Source: Protula sp. h YS-2021
Lineage: Eukaryota > Annelida > Polychaeta > Sabellida > Serpulidae
Assembly (NCBI GenBank): GCA_949752745.1
Contig: OX457029.1
Coordinates: forward strand, 17,421,413 to 17,485,412
Direction: 5' to 3'
Length of the DNA: 64,000 nt
Shown: positions 25,700-37,442 of the stretch, in pieces
How the letters are laid out: every line of letters begins with the position of its first letter
Position numbering within the stretch: the first letter of the stretch is position 1
Translations under genes and position numbers: made by a program
Notes under the pieces: model-generated
The model's input: the letters and a program-made list of their open reading frames with translations, nothing else
Told to the model about the DNA's origin: nothing
Databases searched by the model: none

Positions 25700-26320
25700 T
25701 TTTGTTAATTTCTGTTGTACTTCCAGAATTCCTGGTCACTGCACTGCAAAAGGATTGGAAGCACATCTGGATAAAATTTCAAACGAATTTATCCACTAAT
25801 AAATGCTCTAGGCGCGTGAGATTGACTCCAGTATATGCTAACTCCAAAAACACACTACATGCAAATATATGCAAATGTTTCCAAATGTTTAAAAATTCAC
25901 CATTTTGTCAATTTCTGTCGTATTTCAAAAATTCCTGGTCACTGGACTGCACAAGGATTGGAAGCACCTCTGGATAAAATTTCAAACGAATCTATCCACT
26001 AATAAATGCTCTAGGCGCGTGAGATTGACTCCAGTATATGCTAACTCCAAAAACACACTACATGCAAATGTATGCAAATATTTCCAAATGTTTAAAAATT
26101 CACAATTTTGTCAATTTTTGTCGTATTTCAAAAATTCCTGGTCACTGGACTGCACAAGGGTTGGAACCACCCCTGGGTAAAATTTGAGACGAATCCATCC
26201 ACTAATAAATGCTCTAGGCGCGTGAGACTGAAAGTGCACAGACAGACGGACAGACAGACAAACAGACGGTCAGTCTGACAGACAGACAGAGTGAAAACTA
26301 TATCCGTCCCCCGGCGGATA
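25700..26320. repeat. 203-bp tandem repeat and GACAGACGGACA tail
   Basis: Units begin near 25700, 25903 and 26106 and share attcctggtcactggactgc and ctaataaatgctctaggcg; the third is cut short. It ends in a cagacagacagac tract and ctatatccgtcccccggcgg, the end of a common dispersed repeat. The tandem frames are open by chance. Confidence 0.85.
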
Positions 26321-26979
26321 ACAACGTAAGCACATAGGCACATATTGCCGTGAAAGTAAACAACGTAAGCACACACGCACGTGCTGCCGTGAAAGTAAAC
26401 AACGTAAGCACACACGCACGTATTTTTACCGACTGCTTGAACCCCTGCTTTTTCAGACTCCCATGATATTTTCCCAGGATATTTTCGGAAACCGACTAGT
26501 CAATTCCTGACCGGACGATTCCTAACAACTTTTCTGCCAAAAAATTACATCAATATCGCATCAAATTACATCAGGCTAAATTTGAAATCTATACTATGTT
26601 TAGCTCTTGCCACATTCTCAATTGTTAATTTTCATTAAAAATCGCATCAAAAACAAATCTGATCATAAAACCAAAATTATCACAACCCACTGTTTCAACA
26701 AGACTGCAGTACTTTTTAAGGGTGTTTCTTTTTTACGGGTGTGATGCTTTATGTCAGGTTTCATCCTTCCACTTATCTGACACGCCTAAAGGTGCCTCAG
26801 GTCGGGAATATACCCTTGCCTGGAGTTTTGAAATCAGAAATTGTCCTAGACTTGACATTTTCTTGTTATCCATCTTCAATTACCAGGTATGGAAAAAAAA
26901 ATAATAGGGAAATTTCACTATGGCGACATGAAAGAAGCTGTTGTTTGTGGCACTAGTAAGTACACTTGTTCTCGCGCAC
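26321..26979. other. Intron, no feature recognised
   Basis: Short acgtaagcacacacgcacgt repeats at 26325-26425, then AT-rich sequence without recognisable coding capacity. Confidence 0.4.
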
Positions 26980-27106
26980 CTTGGCACATCAAAGGCAAAG
27001 GGCAGTGGATCCACCTGCTTCACAAAATCCTTCAATTCTGACAAGTTGACCCCTAATTCTTGAAACGCCAGGCCAAGGTCGTCCAAGTTCGGCTCCACTC
27101 TGCCAA
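26980..27106 (-). CDS. TAF3: TAF3-like gene, coding exon 2 (end of histone fold)
   Basis: The minus-strand exon follows a pyrimidine-rich acceptor (ttccttttcag, AG at 27108-27107) and ends at a CAAG/GTGCGC donor (GT at 26979-26978). It encodes GRVEPNLDDLGLAFQELGVN then LSELKDFVKQVDPLPF, matching the second half of the histone-fold domain of TAF3, where the conserved core is P.LDD...AF...GV.L.EL.D....VEP. The first two bases complete a codon begun by exon 1 (phase 1), and splicing at the predicted sites keeps the frame and the expected aromatic residue. TAF3 pairs with TAF10 in TFIID, and its distant C-terminal PHD finger reads H3K4me3; that part is not in this window. Confidence 0.8.
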
Positions 27107-27109
27107 CTG

Positions 27110-28429
27110 AAAAGGAAAAACGCATCCAAAAGTAGAGCGGTGGGAGCCTGAAACGAATTCTATGGGTTTTATCAATTACTTTTAAGTTAAGCAAGTCATC
27201 AAAAAATAAAAAAAAAACGACAAAGAAAATGGCAACGAGACACTATTTCACTAAGGTGCAATATTAAACACTTGACCAAAAACTAATATTTTTAAAACAA
27301 CTTTCTACCTTTGAGCAGAATCTGAGAAGGTTTCAGCCTGATTTTGTTTTGCTTTAGCTTTACAGAAAAGCCTTTTTTCAGATTCCGAAACCTTTCTATA
27401 AAACTTTACGCCAGTTCGAAACCTTAATGAAAAAAAAAAAACTTTGGTACTTAGCTCTATGAAATGGAATCCCCCACCCCCTCGCCAAGAACTGCGCGTA
27501 ACCGAAACGAGTAATTTGTGTGAGCACACGGTGTATATGTTATAGCTGAACTGTCACATTAGCGGGAATTTTGCTGAAAATTTTAGCCAGATTACAATCT
27601 CGATGATTTGACAGTTACGCTGTAACATATATAAATGGCATCTACGCGCCGTTCTTGCAAAGCAACATAAGGACATCACTATGCTCGGCGTATTTAGCAT
27701 ATGCAACTAAAAGCACCCATCATTTATGTAATGCAATGTGGATGTTGGTACATGTGACAGGCCTATGCCAATGTTGCTCTTACGCGATGCATTTCTTGAC
27801 AAAAAAATCAGTTTCTGCCTCGCGTCTTGATCATGAAATTGAAAACAAATGCGAAAACAACAAGTTAATCCAAGGACAAAGTCCCAGCTTACTAAAAGCG
27901 ATAAGACCAATTCCAAAACTGTAGGAGGAAATACATTTTGAAGTTTTTTTTTCTTCAAAAAGTCCAAAAATACGAAAATTCCCCGATCGACTCAGATAGC
28001 ACAAGCGGTATGCACGACCCCTTAGCATGCCTCACAATCAAAATAAGTCATATCGCACTATAGGAGGAGATGCGTTCTGAGGTTTTTTTCTCAAAAAATT
28101 CCCTCAAAATTAAAAAATTCTCTGATCCACTAAAAATTACAAGCTGGACGCACAATCCTCTAAGAATGCCTCACACCGAAAGTAAACCAGAGCGGCCAGT
28201 GCACAGAAAACATAGCAGTACAGGCTAATATTATACACTCTCAATGGACACCTACTTATTTTTTTTGTTTTTGTAAACAAAAACAAATGTCTCCCCGACT
28301 AAACCCATGATCCACCCACGGAAAAATCCTTGTTTTTAATTTCTGAAATAAAATATTCATTTCTGCAAACATAATCTTAATTCATTGTAAAAATCTCAAA
28401 ATAAACCAAACAGATGGTGGTACATTTTT
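27110..28429. other. TAF3 intron 1 (left part), no gene
   Basis: AT-rich. 27865-27920 repeats the ccaaggacaaagtcccagct element of position 590-620. No supportable gene. Confidence 0.5.
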
Positions 28430-29620
28430 AAATGGACGTATTTTTTCATCCGAGTCTTGAAGGTGGCCGCTAAAACGGGTTTTTCGGTAGGCCCTTCTTA
28501 TCCACATCTGAAGTTGGTCACTATAGTAGTTTTACTGTACGTTACATTTTTATCCGGGTCTAAAAGTTGGTCAAGACAGGCAGGTTTTACCGTACGTCTT
28601 TTTACCCGAATCTGGAAGGGGTCACGACAAACCGGTCTTACTTTACATTTTTTTATCCAGGTCTTGAAGGTGGTCGGTTTTTTTTTTCTTTTTGCCAACC
28701 ATCATCCTTCACAAGCCCCCCCCCCCCCCCCAAGCTATTTAATGTAAGTCCAACTATAAAGACAGCTCTAACCCTTTTATCCAAGGCAACGGTAACGGTC
28801 TGTACCCTACGTGTAGTTATAGCTATGATAGACTACCTTGCCTTCGCACATTCCCATCGGCCAACTAGCACTAGAAAGGCATTCTTCACGACTGCGCATC
28901 AGATGGCGCACCTCGGTGGGAGAAGGGGGGGGGAGCATTTCGGTGCCAAATTGGTGAGCTGCTTCTCATAACACAAGATATCAGATGATCCACTTTAATT
29001 ACGAAAAATGCTTCTGCAAACAATGCCAATCGATACAAAAGAGCTCCTATATATGGAACACCTTGGCAACCGAATCAAGTATGCGGCGAAGAAAAATCAA
29101 TAGCTAGACCTGCTTAGACCTATAATACGACAATAGCATTCCATGACCACGTAGATAACGACTCCATCATGCACCACAACTGACACTGACTCCTGACTGA
29201 GTGGCATGTTACGTAACAGCCGTAAATGAGAAACGCACAAAAACCTTAATTTCAGGCACTAACAAATAGCAATGGACCGACAGTAATGCTGTTACTGTTT
29301 TGAAGCTTTCTAAAGAATGCAGCAACACTCGAGAATCTTCTGTAAAATGCTGAAATCTACAGCGTAGTTAACACCTATGCTTAGATAACAAAGGAGCCAA
29401 AAAAGGGGGAGGGGGGGGGGGGGGGGGCTGTTGACGTTATGCACCTTTCTTGATTTTCTACACGCGTTTAATAATGTTTAACCAAAACCGTGCGACTTAT
29501 CCGGGGAATAACTACACCAAATTTAAAGTCGATCCGGCTGTCCGATGTCAAAAGTTGAAACAGTCGTCTGACTGAACCAAAAATAGACTTTTTGAAGGAA
29601 CGAAAAAAAAAATAACACGG
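28430..29620. repeat. Dispersed repeat, copy C
   Basis: This is the fullest copy of the family at 5790-7049: tttttatccgggtctaaaag subunits, C-run, ggcgcacctcggtgggagaa, then the body to about 29610. It sits inside TAF3 intron 1. Confidence 0.8.
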
Positions 29621-29869
29621 GCATCATCTAGACAAGTACCCCAATTTGTATGTATGTTTTGAGAAAAATCAACTCATTAATTTCATAAGAACTCACTGCG
29701 GACAGACAGGCGGACGGACGGAGACACCAAATACTATATATGTCTCCCTTAGGGGAAGACATATAAGGACAGGCCAGTAAAGAGAAAAGGGGCCCAAAGT
29801 ACTGGCCTCGTACAACTTAAATATACTCTTTGCAAGTCTTCGACATACCATATGTTAAATATTCAAAGC

Positions 29870-30205
29870 TAATCCCTGAGTGCTGATTGGTTGAACGACC
29901 ACCCGCAGCCCGAGAAGTAATCTACATACGCACTCACTATGTTTCATCGGAATCCGATTAGGGGCTATTGCGGAATTGTAATCAAAACATCCACCCTTAC
30001 CACAGTGCGGAAAGTAAATAATCAAAGCCCTACCGCGAACTCGAATGACCAATCAAGGTCACCAAAATCTCCGAGGTCACCTATATAAACACTCACACAG
30101 TCAAATCCGATCACGTGGTTTGGCGGAATCGTGTTCATAAGGTGCACCTTGGCCACAGTGTCTGAGTAAACGTTCACAGCCCAGCCGTGACCTTGAATGA
30201 CCACT
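29870..30205. repeat. Diverged about 170-bp tandem pair in intron 1
   Basis: The halves 29890-30050 and 30065-30205 align: actcactatgtttcatcgga/actcacacagtcaaatccga, then taccacagtgcggaaagta/ggccacagtgtctgagtaa, then gaatgacca at both ends. Both halves stay open on the minus strand and give similar peptides, but the pair lies past the exon 1 donor and is best read as intronic repeat. Confidence 0.55.
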
Positions 30206-30213
30206 CTACTTAC

Positions 30214-30379
30214 ACTGTTCGGAGTACCGATGCGAGTATCTGCCAAGACTTGTGATGTATCTCTCCAGCACGTCTGTCAACAACTCCATAGGCGTCGAAT
30301 GCACAGAGCTCCATCCTAGATTCTGACAGATTTGCGCAAGAGCAACGCGGAGCAAGTTTCGTGTAAATTCAGTTGTCAT
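30214..30379 (-). CDS. TAF3: TAF3-like gene, first coding exon
   Basis: The minus-strand ATG at 30379 opens 55 codons plus one base before a consensus donor (CAGT then GTAAGT, GT at 30213-30212). The peptide has RNLLRVALAQICQNLGW, then PMELLTDVLERYITSLG, then SHRYSEQ. This is the start of the bromodomain-associated (BTP) histone fold, with the R.LLR...AQICQ.LGW and LTDVL.RY motifs diagnostic of TAF3. Exon 2 supplies the rest of the fold in the correct phase. The protein is a TFIID subunit that forms a histone-like pair with TAF10. Upstream, a strong acceptor-like tract (ttttttccccttag, ending 30442) suggests the transcript has an untranslated exon further upstream, so this exon would run 30441-30214. 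No lesions are seen, so the host gene is probably active. Confidence 0.85.
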
Positions 30380-30441
30380 AGTCTCTTCAGCAAACTGTCA
30401 GCTCAGTCCATCTGCCTTACATCACAAGCTGTGTAGATGTG

Positions 30442-30456
30442 CTAAGGGGAAAAAAA
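30442..30456 (-). promoter_or_regulatory. Likely splice acceptor of TAF3 5'UTR exon
   Basis: On the minus strand gctttttttccccttag is an excellent polypyrimidine/AG acceptor 62 bp upstream of the ATG. It implies a 5'UTR intron with the promoter further right. Confidence 0.45.
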
Positions 30457-30775
30457 GCCAAAATATAACTTTAAATTTCTACAATTTCAGACGTATTGCA
30501 TTGCATTCGCGGTGAGACGACCAATTAAAAACACAACACAACATTGTCCAAGGACATTGTGCCCACCTGGAATTGGCCATATAAAATTTTGCTTTGTTAT
30601 TACAAATGTTCATTGTCAATCCCAATAATTTACTGAATTCGTACAAAATGACATAGCGTTTCCGCCTAATTCATTTTTTTCTGTCATTTTCTTCTTGTTC
30701 GGATAACTAGTTTGAAGCGGCTAGGGCTAATACGCCCACAAATGGGAGAGACATCCTGCAGCATGTCTGGTTCGT

Positions 30776-30892
<117 letters not shown>

Positions 30893-30899
30893 CTGATTA

Positions 30900-32076
30900 C
30901 TTGTGCGGAAGGGCCGGTGACGGAAGTGACGACTTAGACACGCAATAAAAAATGTGATGTAGCCCCAAGGGACTGACTGTAGAAGTTACAGAATTTCAGG
31001 CAGCAAAAAACTAGGTGTAAGAACAAAACTTGTTTGAATTACTCCTGAATATTTCGGTATCCTTGGAAGTGAGAGCTTCAGCTACCAATTATTCTGTTAC
31101 TATCTCCTGTACTGACTGCCTTTACAAGTAAGAAATCCTGTCGGAAAAAATAATCGATCTTCACACGAGATTCTACTTAATCTAGGAAAAACAGTCTTGT
31201 TTCTCATCAAAATTTGTAAAAAAAGATGACCCGGTCCGCGATCTTTTTTTTTCTCTCTTGAGTCCAGACTTGGCCGGGCAGAATTTGTACTTATTGTTTT
31301 AACTGTTTGGCCAAAATTCCTGTGTCCTTCTTCCCTGAAAATCTAGTTCAATGTGTCTTTACACGTCACAGTAACACTTGTACTATAACTTTGTAAGTTG
31401 CAACACTTTTAGGCTTTGGAAGTGCTTTTGTATGAAAATGCAAGAGCTGAGGGCGCGAATGCAAACATTTTAGGATAAAGTTCTCCGACGAAAGGCCATT
31501 TTACTACTTTTTCGGCCTTACAACGTAATTTTTTAATGTCAAAATTACCACTGACGACAATTCCTTAAGGACATATTTTTCTGCACTGTCCGGGGAAATG
31601 TACAAGGAAGTGCATACCATCTTGGACAACAGCGAAGCACGAACCAGCCGGATTTTACTGTGAATACGAAGACCCCACTACATCTAATCAAGATTCACAC
31701 CTAACCAGGCGCACACATCGAAAAAAATGGCTTTTTTTATGAAATGTTTCCAATATTTTCGTCAATATTAGCCCATGTGTAAAGCAGGCTACTATGAGGC
31801 GTATTTTAATAAATTTTTGCTTGTGGGTTTCACTTTGTTTACGTGTAAATGGAAACTTGAAGCTTTCGCGCAATCACGTAATTTTGCTCAAAACTTGCAT
31901 GTCCAATAAAAACTTAACATATGATTTCACTGCGCATTTAAAAACCTTCTTTGTGTAAGAATTTGCCTGGCTAATATATGTTCAAGGATAAAAACGCAGA
32001 TATTAAGAAATTCCTCTGAAACATGAAGTTTCGAAGCAGCCAGACAATGTTGTGTTGAACTCACTCATCAAGAGTA
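30900..32076. other. Intergenic, no feature recognised
   Basis: AT-rich sequence upstream of TAF3; no recognisable exon, RNA gene or transposon. The TAF3 promoter may lie here, but I see no clear core motif. Confidence 0.4.
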
Positions 32077-32283
32077 TTGTTTGTTTGTTTGTTTATTCCC
32101 TTCCAGCGATCACAGAGCCATATCAGGAATACCCTGCCACATTATACTGAAAAGAGCCATCCCAGTTTGAATCCCTAGGGGGAAAATAATTGAGTGCACA
32201 GCTAATAGGCACGAGCAGGATTCGAACCGGCTATGCACCCCAGATCTTGTAGCGAACGCTCTACCAACTAAGCTAGCGTCATT
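32077..32283 (-). mobile_element. tRNA-derived SINE
   Basis: Read on the minus strand, it begins with a tRNA-like head holding a perfect A box (tagcttagttgg) and a perfect B box (ggttcgaatcc). A body follows (cagtttaatgtggcagggta type) and it ends in a (AAAC)n tail (caaacaaacaaacaaa). Length is about 207 bp. The anticodon arm does not fold, so it is not a tRNA gene. RNA polymerase III transcription from the internal boxes would be expected if it were intact. Confidence 0.75.
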
Positions 32284-33609
32284 TTTCTTCTGCTTAAAAA
32301 ACTGTCAGTACTCAATACAATTAAAACAATGAACAGATTTGAAGTTTAAGTTGAATCTTCAATCTTGAACTTTCAACTATGCCATTCACAGCACAAACCG
32401 ATGTTCCAAATTTAAAAGCAACATCCCTTTGGCTGTTTAACTCAGTTTCTTTTAGAACTTTAGAACAGGGTGCTTACACGTTTGCCGGAAAGAATCCAAG
32501 TATATTCAAGTATATTTAGCGAAAAAAATTCAAGTGTAGCCAAGTATATTTTTTTTTCAACAGAAATCAAGCATATTTTCGGAAATTCAAGTACTATTTG
32601 TTGCAGAAATTCAAGTAAAATTTTGGAATATTTCAACTGCATTCTATATTAAAACAACATGCACTAACTTTTTCATCTTTTTTTTTTTTGCATTACAATT
32701 TTACAAAACATCATGAACTCACTCAGTATTGCTGAGTCAATGTGCTACGAAAAGGAAGCATTTGAACGGTCAGAACAATAAGCTGTACACTCTAACTTAC
32801 ATACGAACCAATCTCAATTACAGCTACTAATATTTTTGCACAAACACACCTCATCTCCATAAACTTCCTGAGTACTACACATTTTTTAACATAACCTATG
32901 TAGCTTTACAGAACGATAACACAAGTGTTATAATTGCAAGGAATGTAATAACATGACAGAAAGGTATAAAAGGGAAAATCACTACACCTTTAGAGTAATA
33001 ACAAACCTACACATAACAGTACATCGGATAAATCGTAAAAGAATTTATCAATTTTTTTTTTAACTAGACAAGACGTAATACGCATATCTTGTATATCCGA
33101 GGCTTATCAAGATCAGAAATTCATCATCGTAATGTTACAATATCCATTTTATTTGCCATAATCTTATACAAATACAGGTAAAAAAAACACTGAATACGCC
33201 TTTATGAACTTTTCTTCTACATTTACTTATCAATACAAACCGAAACACAGTAAGCACAGCAAAAAAATATATAATACCGGTACATATTTTGCTGCTTTCT
33301 AAAATTGCAACCTTACAGTGAATCAGTAACTAAAAATAAAATTACAATGCACGTATAATAATAAAACCTAAGGCGTTGTATGTGGCTTGAAATTACAGTC
33401 AAAGAAATTAGTCAAGATAACACAACATAATACCGACTTTAAAGTGCCAAAACACATCCCGATATTCATTTACCAGCAACACAATATTTTGAATATAGTG
33501 TCCACTAGAAATTCTATTTTGTGCAAAACATGAACACTTACTCAACATTGAATAATTACCTCGCTGGATTAACCCAAAAACGTTCTACTGCTATATCAAA
33601 TTAACCCCA
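32284..33609. other. Intergenic, no feature recognised
   Basis: Strongly AT-rich. 32490-32640 repeats tcaagtatatt-like words. No coding signal. Confidence 0.4.
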
Positions 33610-34160
33610 TCTATTTATGCATTTTTAAGCTGTCCCACTTTGTCCTCAATAGTTTAGTCAAGCGCTTTAATTGTTTCTTTCTTTTCACGGGCAAGCTCTT
33701 GAAGGTGTTGACTTTGCTATAACTCTCTCGAATTTTCAGCTTTTACGGAATATTCATCCGCCGTCATCTGTAGTGAAGATGCATCTGTCTCAAGTTTCAT
33801 TTTCTGGCGCTTGAGGTTCGACATGTCTTCTTCCAACACATTTCCTTTTCATAGGCTTAGCATTTTCGCTTTCTTTTCGTCTTCTATATACTGCCTGTAT
33901 TTTATCCTAGAGCTTGACACTAAACCTAGCTTCTTCTTCGTAATTGGAATCTTTGCTGCACCCCCTGCCTTTTTAGCGTGGTCGTTTTTAACACTCTGCT
34001 GGGCAATGAAGAATTCTTCTTTAAAAGTTTTCCCTCGAAATCTGTTTGTTTACAGAAAACCCTCTTTCTACTGTAGCCTGGCCATGCGAAAAGATGAACA
34101 CCAGGTTTGCAGCTTTCCAAAGCTCTTGACATTTTTCAATCGATCCAATTAATTCTTAGA
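33610..34160 (-). pseudogene. hAT-like transposase C-terminal relic
   Basis: The minus strand carries, across several frames, KCQELWKAANLVFIFSHGQA then TVERGFSVNKQISRENF, followed (after stops) by a lysine/glutamate-rich tail. The LSHGQA.VERGFSVNK block is the dimerisation-region signature of a group of animal hAT-like/zinc-finger transposase proteins. Stops and frame changes within 150 codons show it is dead. The upstream catalytic part is absent. Confidence 0.6.
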
Positions 34161-34610
34161 AGAAAAAGTCCACATGCATTTCTCGTTTCGTGTGATTAAA
34201 ACCTTTTATGTATATTTATTTTGAAGTATATATGTGAAATTGTAATATGCAATACTGGCAACACGTTTGATATGTACTGATCGAATGTTAAATCCAATGT
34301 GATAGTGCTGAGAAAATCTCGCAACAAATAATATTAACAATAATACTATAATATAATTAAGATTATTATTAATCCCATATTGGCAAAGCCAACTTACTCA
34401 GATTCAACATTCGAGACTTATAAATCAAACCTTTTTCTTACTACTTACTTTCACCTTCAGGCAACAATAAGGGTAAGAATGGTTTACTCTACGTCAATTC
34501 CACAAACTTGTTCTACATTTAATATACATAATGCGAATACATTTGGACGGTTAGAAGGGCAAGGCTAAAGTAGGTACTTATGCATGAGCCCACCGTTACA
34601 ACAAAATATA

Positions 34611-34745
34611 CAGTGGGCCCCATTTAACCCGATACCAGTTAACCCGAATGATTGCTTAACCCGAAAGGTCCGGTCCCGAGTTGTATCTCTATTGGATCCT
34701 GTACAAAACTTCGGGTTAAGCGTGTAGACGTGGGATTGGTACGCC
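34611..34745. mobile_element. pogo/Tigger-like terminal fragment
   Basis: TA is followed by CAGTGGGCCCCATTTAACCC and repeated ttaacccga words (34627, 34645, 34661), with the reverse word cgggttaag at about 34711. CAGTG ends next to TA and such internal repeats are typical of Tc1/mariner-pogo ends. The right end is truncated. Confidence 0.5.
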
Positions 34746-35204
34746 TGAGTTGGAGAAGCTATGATGATAGGTAAGACACCAATGCATGCTATGGTATGCC
34801 TTGTACATTATTATCGCGGTTTTAAATTCTGCAATGTCGTAAAACTTTGTTTCACTCTTTCATTAAGCAATTTTGTTGTATACATTCTTTCGTACATGTA
34901 ATTCTGGTGACCTTCTTTCACAACTACCGACAGAAATTTTGCCAAAGACGCGTATGGAACGTGTTAAATTTTGACACAGTTACGAGAAACTTATTATGCC
35001 TGCTTTAAAGTGCTATACTATCTCCTCCGTTTTAACTTTTTAAATGTATTAAGATATATCGGGTGCGTCAAACAGGACTGCACACGAAGGAAGCGACGTA
35101 TGGCGTCAATCGATACCGTAAATTCATTTTATAATGCATTTTAAACGGACAATTGCTACATTTTAATGAAGGAAAGCAGAGGATGTAAATAACAAGAACG
35201 GAAA

Positions 35205-35760
35205 GCTCAATTGGCAGCTTTTATTCGAGTCTGGAAGGTGGTCGATAAAATGGATTTTACTGTGCAATCTTTGTATCCGGGACTGGAAGTTGGTCACTAC
35301 AGGCAGCTTCACTGGACTGAGACATATTGTATTTTTATCCGGGTTGGGAAGTTGGTCAAAACAGGCAGTTTTTACCGCACACCTTTTTATCTATATCTGG
35401 AAGGGATCACGACAAACACGTTTTACCCCAGTCCTTTTTTGCGGGTCTGGACAGTGCTCGCTACATCATCAATTCTCTACTTCATTGTTGATTTTTTTTT
35501 GGCTACCCATCGTCCCCTCCCCGATGGGCAATCTAATATAGGTACTACTCAAACGCAACCCTAACTCTTTACCCAAGGTTACGGTAAATGCCTGTACTTT
35601 AAGTGTAGTTAAAGCCATAATATACTACTTTGCCTTCCTATCGGGTGGGGGACTACATTTTGGTGCCAAAATCGTGGGCTGCTTGTCATAACACAAGATA
35701 TCAGATGACCACTTTAAAAGTGAAAAATACTTCCACGTACTGCAAACAATGCTAGCCGTC
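35205..35760. repeat. Dispersed repeat, copy D
   Basis: Shares the tttttatccgggttgggaag subunits, ggtcacgacaaacacg, and taacacaagatatcagatga with copies A and C. Confidence 0.8.
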
Positions 35761-36212
35761 GCATGGTCACTTCCGTATATGAAATCAATCCAGGTAGCTT
35801 ATATGACTGTTTATTTGGAGCACAGAGAGTGACATCTGTGAGACGAGTAAGCCTGTATCGGATACGAAAAGCCATATGTGGGAGTGGGGATGGATAGTGT
35901 TCGTGGTTTCATCAGTGGGGTTTTGACTAGAAATGGTGACATTTATGTATAGATTTGGCAGGGCAGACATGAGAATATGAATTCATGTAACATAAAACTT
36001 AATACTAAAACTTCAATGGTCAATTTATACATTGATACCGTTTAGTAATTAATGAGGTATTTCGGAAAAAGGTAGATCGAAAAAAGTTGAAAACTTGTAG
36101 TAAACAATCTACCTAAGTGCAATTTAATGATACAGTGACCTTACTACTGCACCCTTTACTTACAAAAAAAATACTCATCAAAATAAAACCACATGCTATG
36201 TTTTATACGCTA
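35761..36212. other. Intergenic, no feature recognised
   Basis: AT-rich; nothing identified. Confidence 0.4.
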
Positions 36213-36577
36213 TAAGCCAAATCACACTTTGGGCGTTCCCAATAAAAATGCGCAAAAATTCCTGCGTTTCGAATAAAATAACCGGGTAAAAAATGAAAGA
36301 AATGATAGAGAGATTTCGCCTAAATGTCAAATTTCTCTTGCACCAAAGAGCAATCGGGTTTTTAACAACCCGTTTGATATTTTAAAAACTTATTAAAAGT
36401 TTTAACAAATGGTTTCAAGTTTCATTTTCTTTTATGTTCCGAGTATGAGCTGTTTTTGCGATATTTCTTCCATATTTTTCTATCATTTCTTTCAATTCTT
36501 TACCCGGTTACCACGCAGTCGAAATTCAAAATTCTTGCGCATTTTATTCAAAACACCCAAAGTGTGATTTGGCTTAT
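36213..36577. mobile_element. Foldback MITE
   Basis: A 365-bp element whose ends, taagccaaatcacactttgg, are inverted repeats. Pairing extends about 100 bp inward (ataaaatgcgcaa, aaccgggtaaa, gaaagaaatgatag) with a short loop near the centre. No coding capacity. It is flanked by TA-rich DNA and the target duplication is not certain. Confidence 0.75.
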
Positions 36578-36809
36578 GTATATGTATGAAAACTAAACTA
36601 CGCCAAATCATTTGTACATATTATCGCCCATGCAAAACAAACAACAAAGTACACAGCAAAAATTTAATTCCTAAATGTAGGAAATATGCATAAAATAAGG
36701 CCCAATAACCAACCTTCTATTCAAAATAATTCGTTCACGATCAACAAATGTGAAAAACAAAAAATAAATAAACCAGCCACTCGGCAGCGGCTAAGTTCAA
36801 CTATGGGTG

Positions 36810-36995
36810 TGATCATAAAATAGTAATACTTCATTCTGAGTGCGTACGATATTGCTTTTTGCCTGAAGCCGTAGGGCCGTACGGAACGACCCCGAAGGGG
36901 GGGGGGGAATCCGTACACGCCCGTAGGCTACAGCCAATAACAGTACCGTACGCACTCAGAATGATTTACAACTTTTATTATATACCTACTTTTGC
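36810..36995. mobile_element. Small MITE with cattctgagtgcgtacg ends
   Basis: cattctgagtgcgtacg (about 36832) and its exact inverse (36940-36962) flank a G-rich centre. Weaker pairing continues outward through ataataaaa words, so the element is about 150-185 bp. Confidence 0.65.
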
Positions 36996-37436
36996 TATTT
37001 TTATGTCGTTCTTCAAAATTTTACCACGCGCTATTTTTGCACTCAGTATGCTCAGATGGGGTGACGCGTAATCGGTACTGGGGTCAGCGAACATTGATAT
37101 TTGACTCGGTTTTTGCACTTATGAAAACAAATATTAAGTATTTATTTGCTACGTGTAATGATTATTTCTGACGTAATACCCCCCCCCCCCCTCCCTAGCC
37201 GCGGCATTATATCAGTTATATCGTTATTAATTTCAAATCAATGCACACAAAATCACCCGATGGACGTGTTAAAATTACCAACAATTTACCCTTTAAAATA
37301 AATATTTACCTGCAAAAATACATCCTTTCTGTCATCAGTGATAGTACACTTTAATTTATGTGCCTTAAACTCACGTGGTTTAAGAAGTAACGTCACAAGC
37401 CCGCCTCATAAACAAGTATCTTCTCCCTTTCGAACG
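36996..37436. other. Left flank of Polinton, no gene
   Basis: AT-rich with a C-run at 37183-37192. The sequence up to the TTCCTT target site is unique in this window. Confidence 0.5.
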
Positions 37437-37442
37437 TTCCTT
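37437..37442. repeat. Left target-site duplication TTCCTT
   Basis: Six bases directly before the AG terminus, identical to 57007-57012. Confidence 0.95.

Noticed and set aside
29855..30246. Extra coding exons on the minus strand next to TAF3 exon 1
   Set aside because: The open frames lie beyond a consensus donor and are two halves of a diverged tandem repeat; no match to TAF3.
32207..32283. Functional tRNA gene on the minus strand
   Set aside because: Good internal promoter boxes, but the anticodon arm does not fold and it is joined to a SINE body with an (AAAC)n tail.
33811..34152. 113-aa plus-strand protein with hydrophobic stretches
   Set aside because: It is the antisense of the hAT-like transposase relic.
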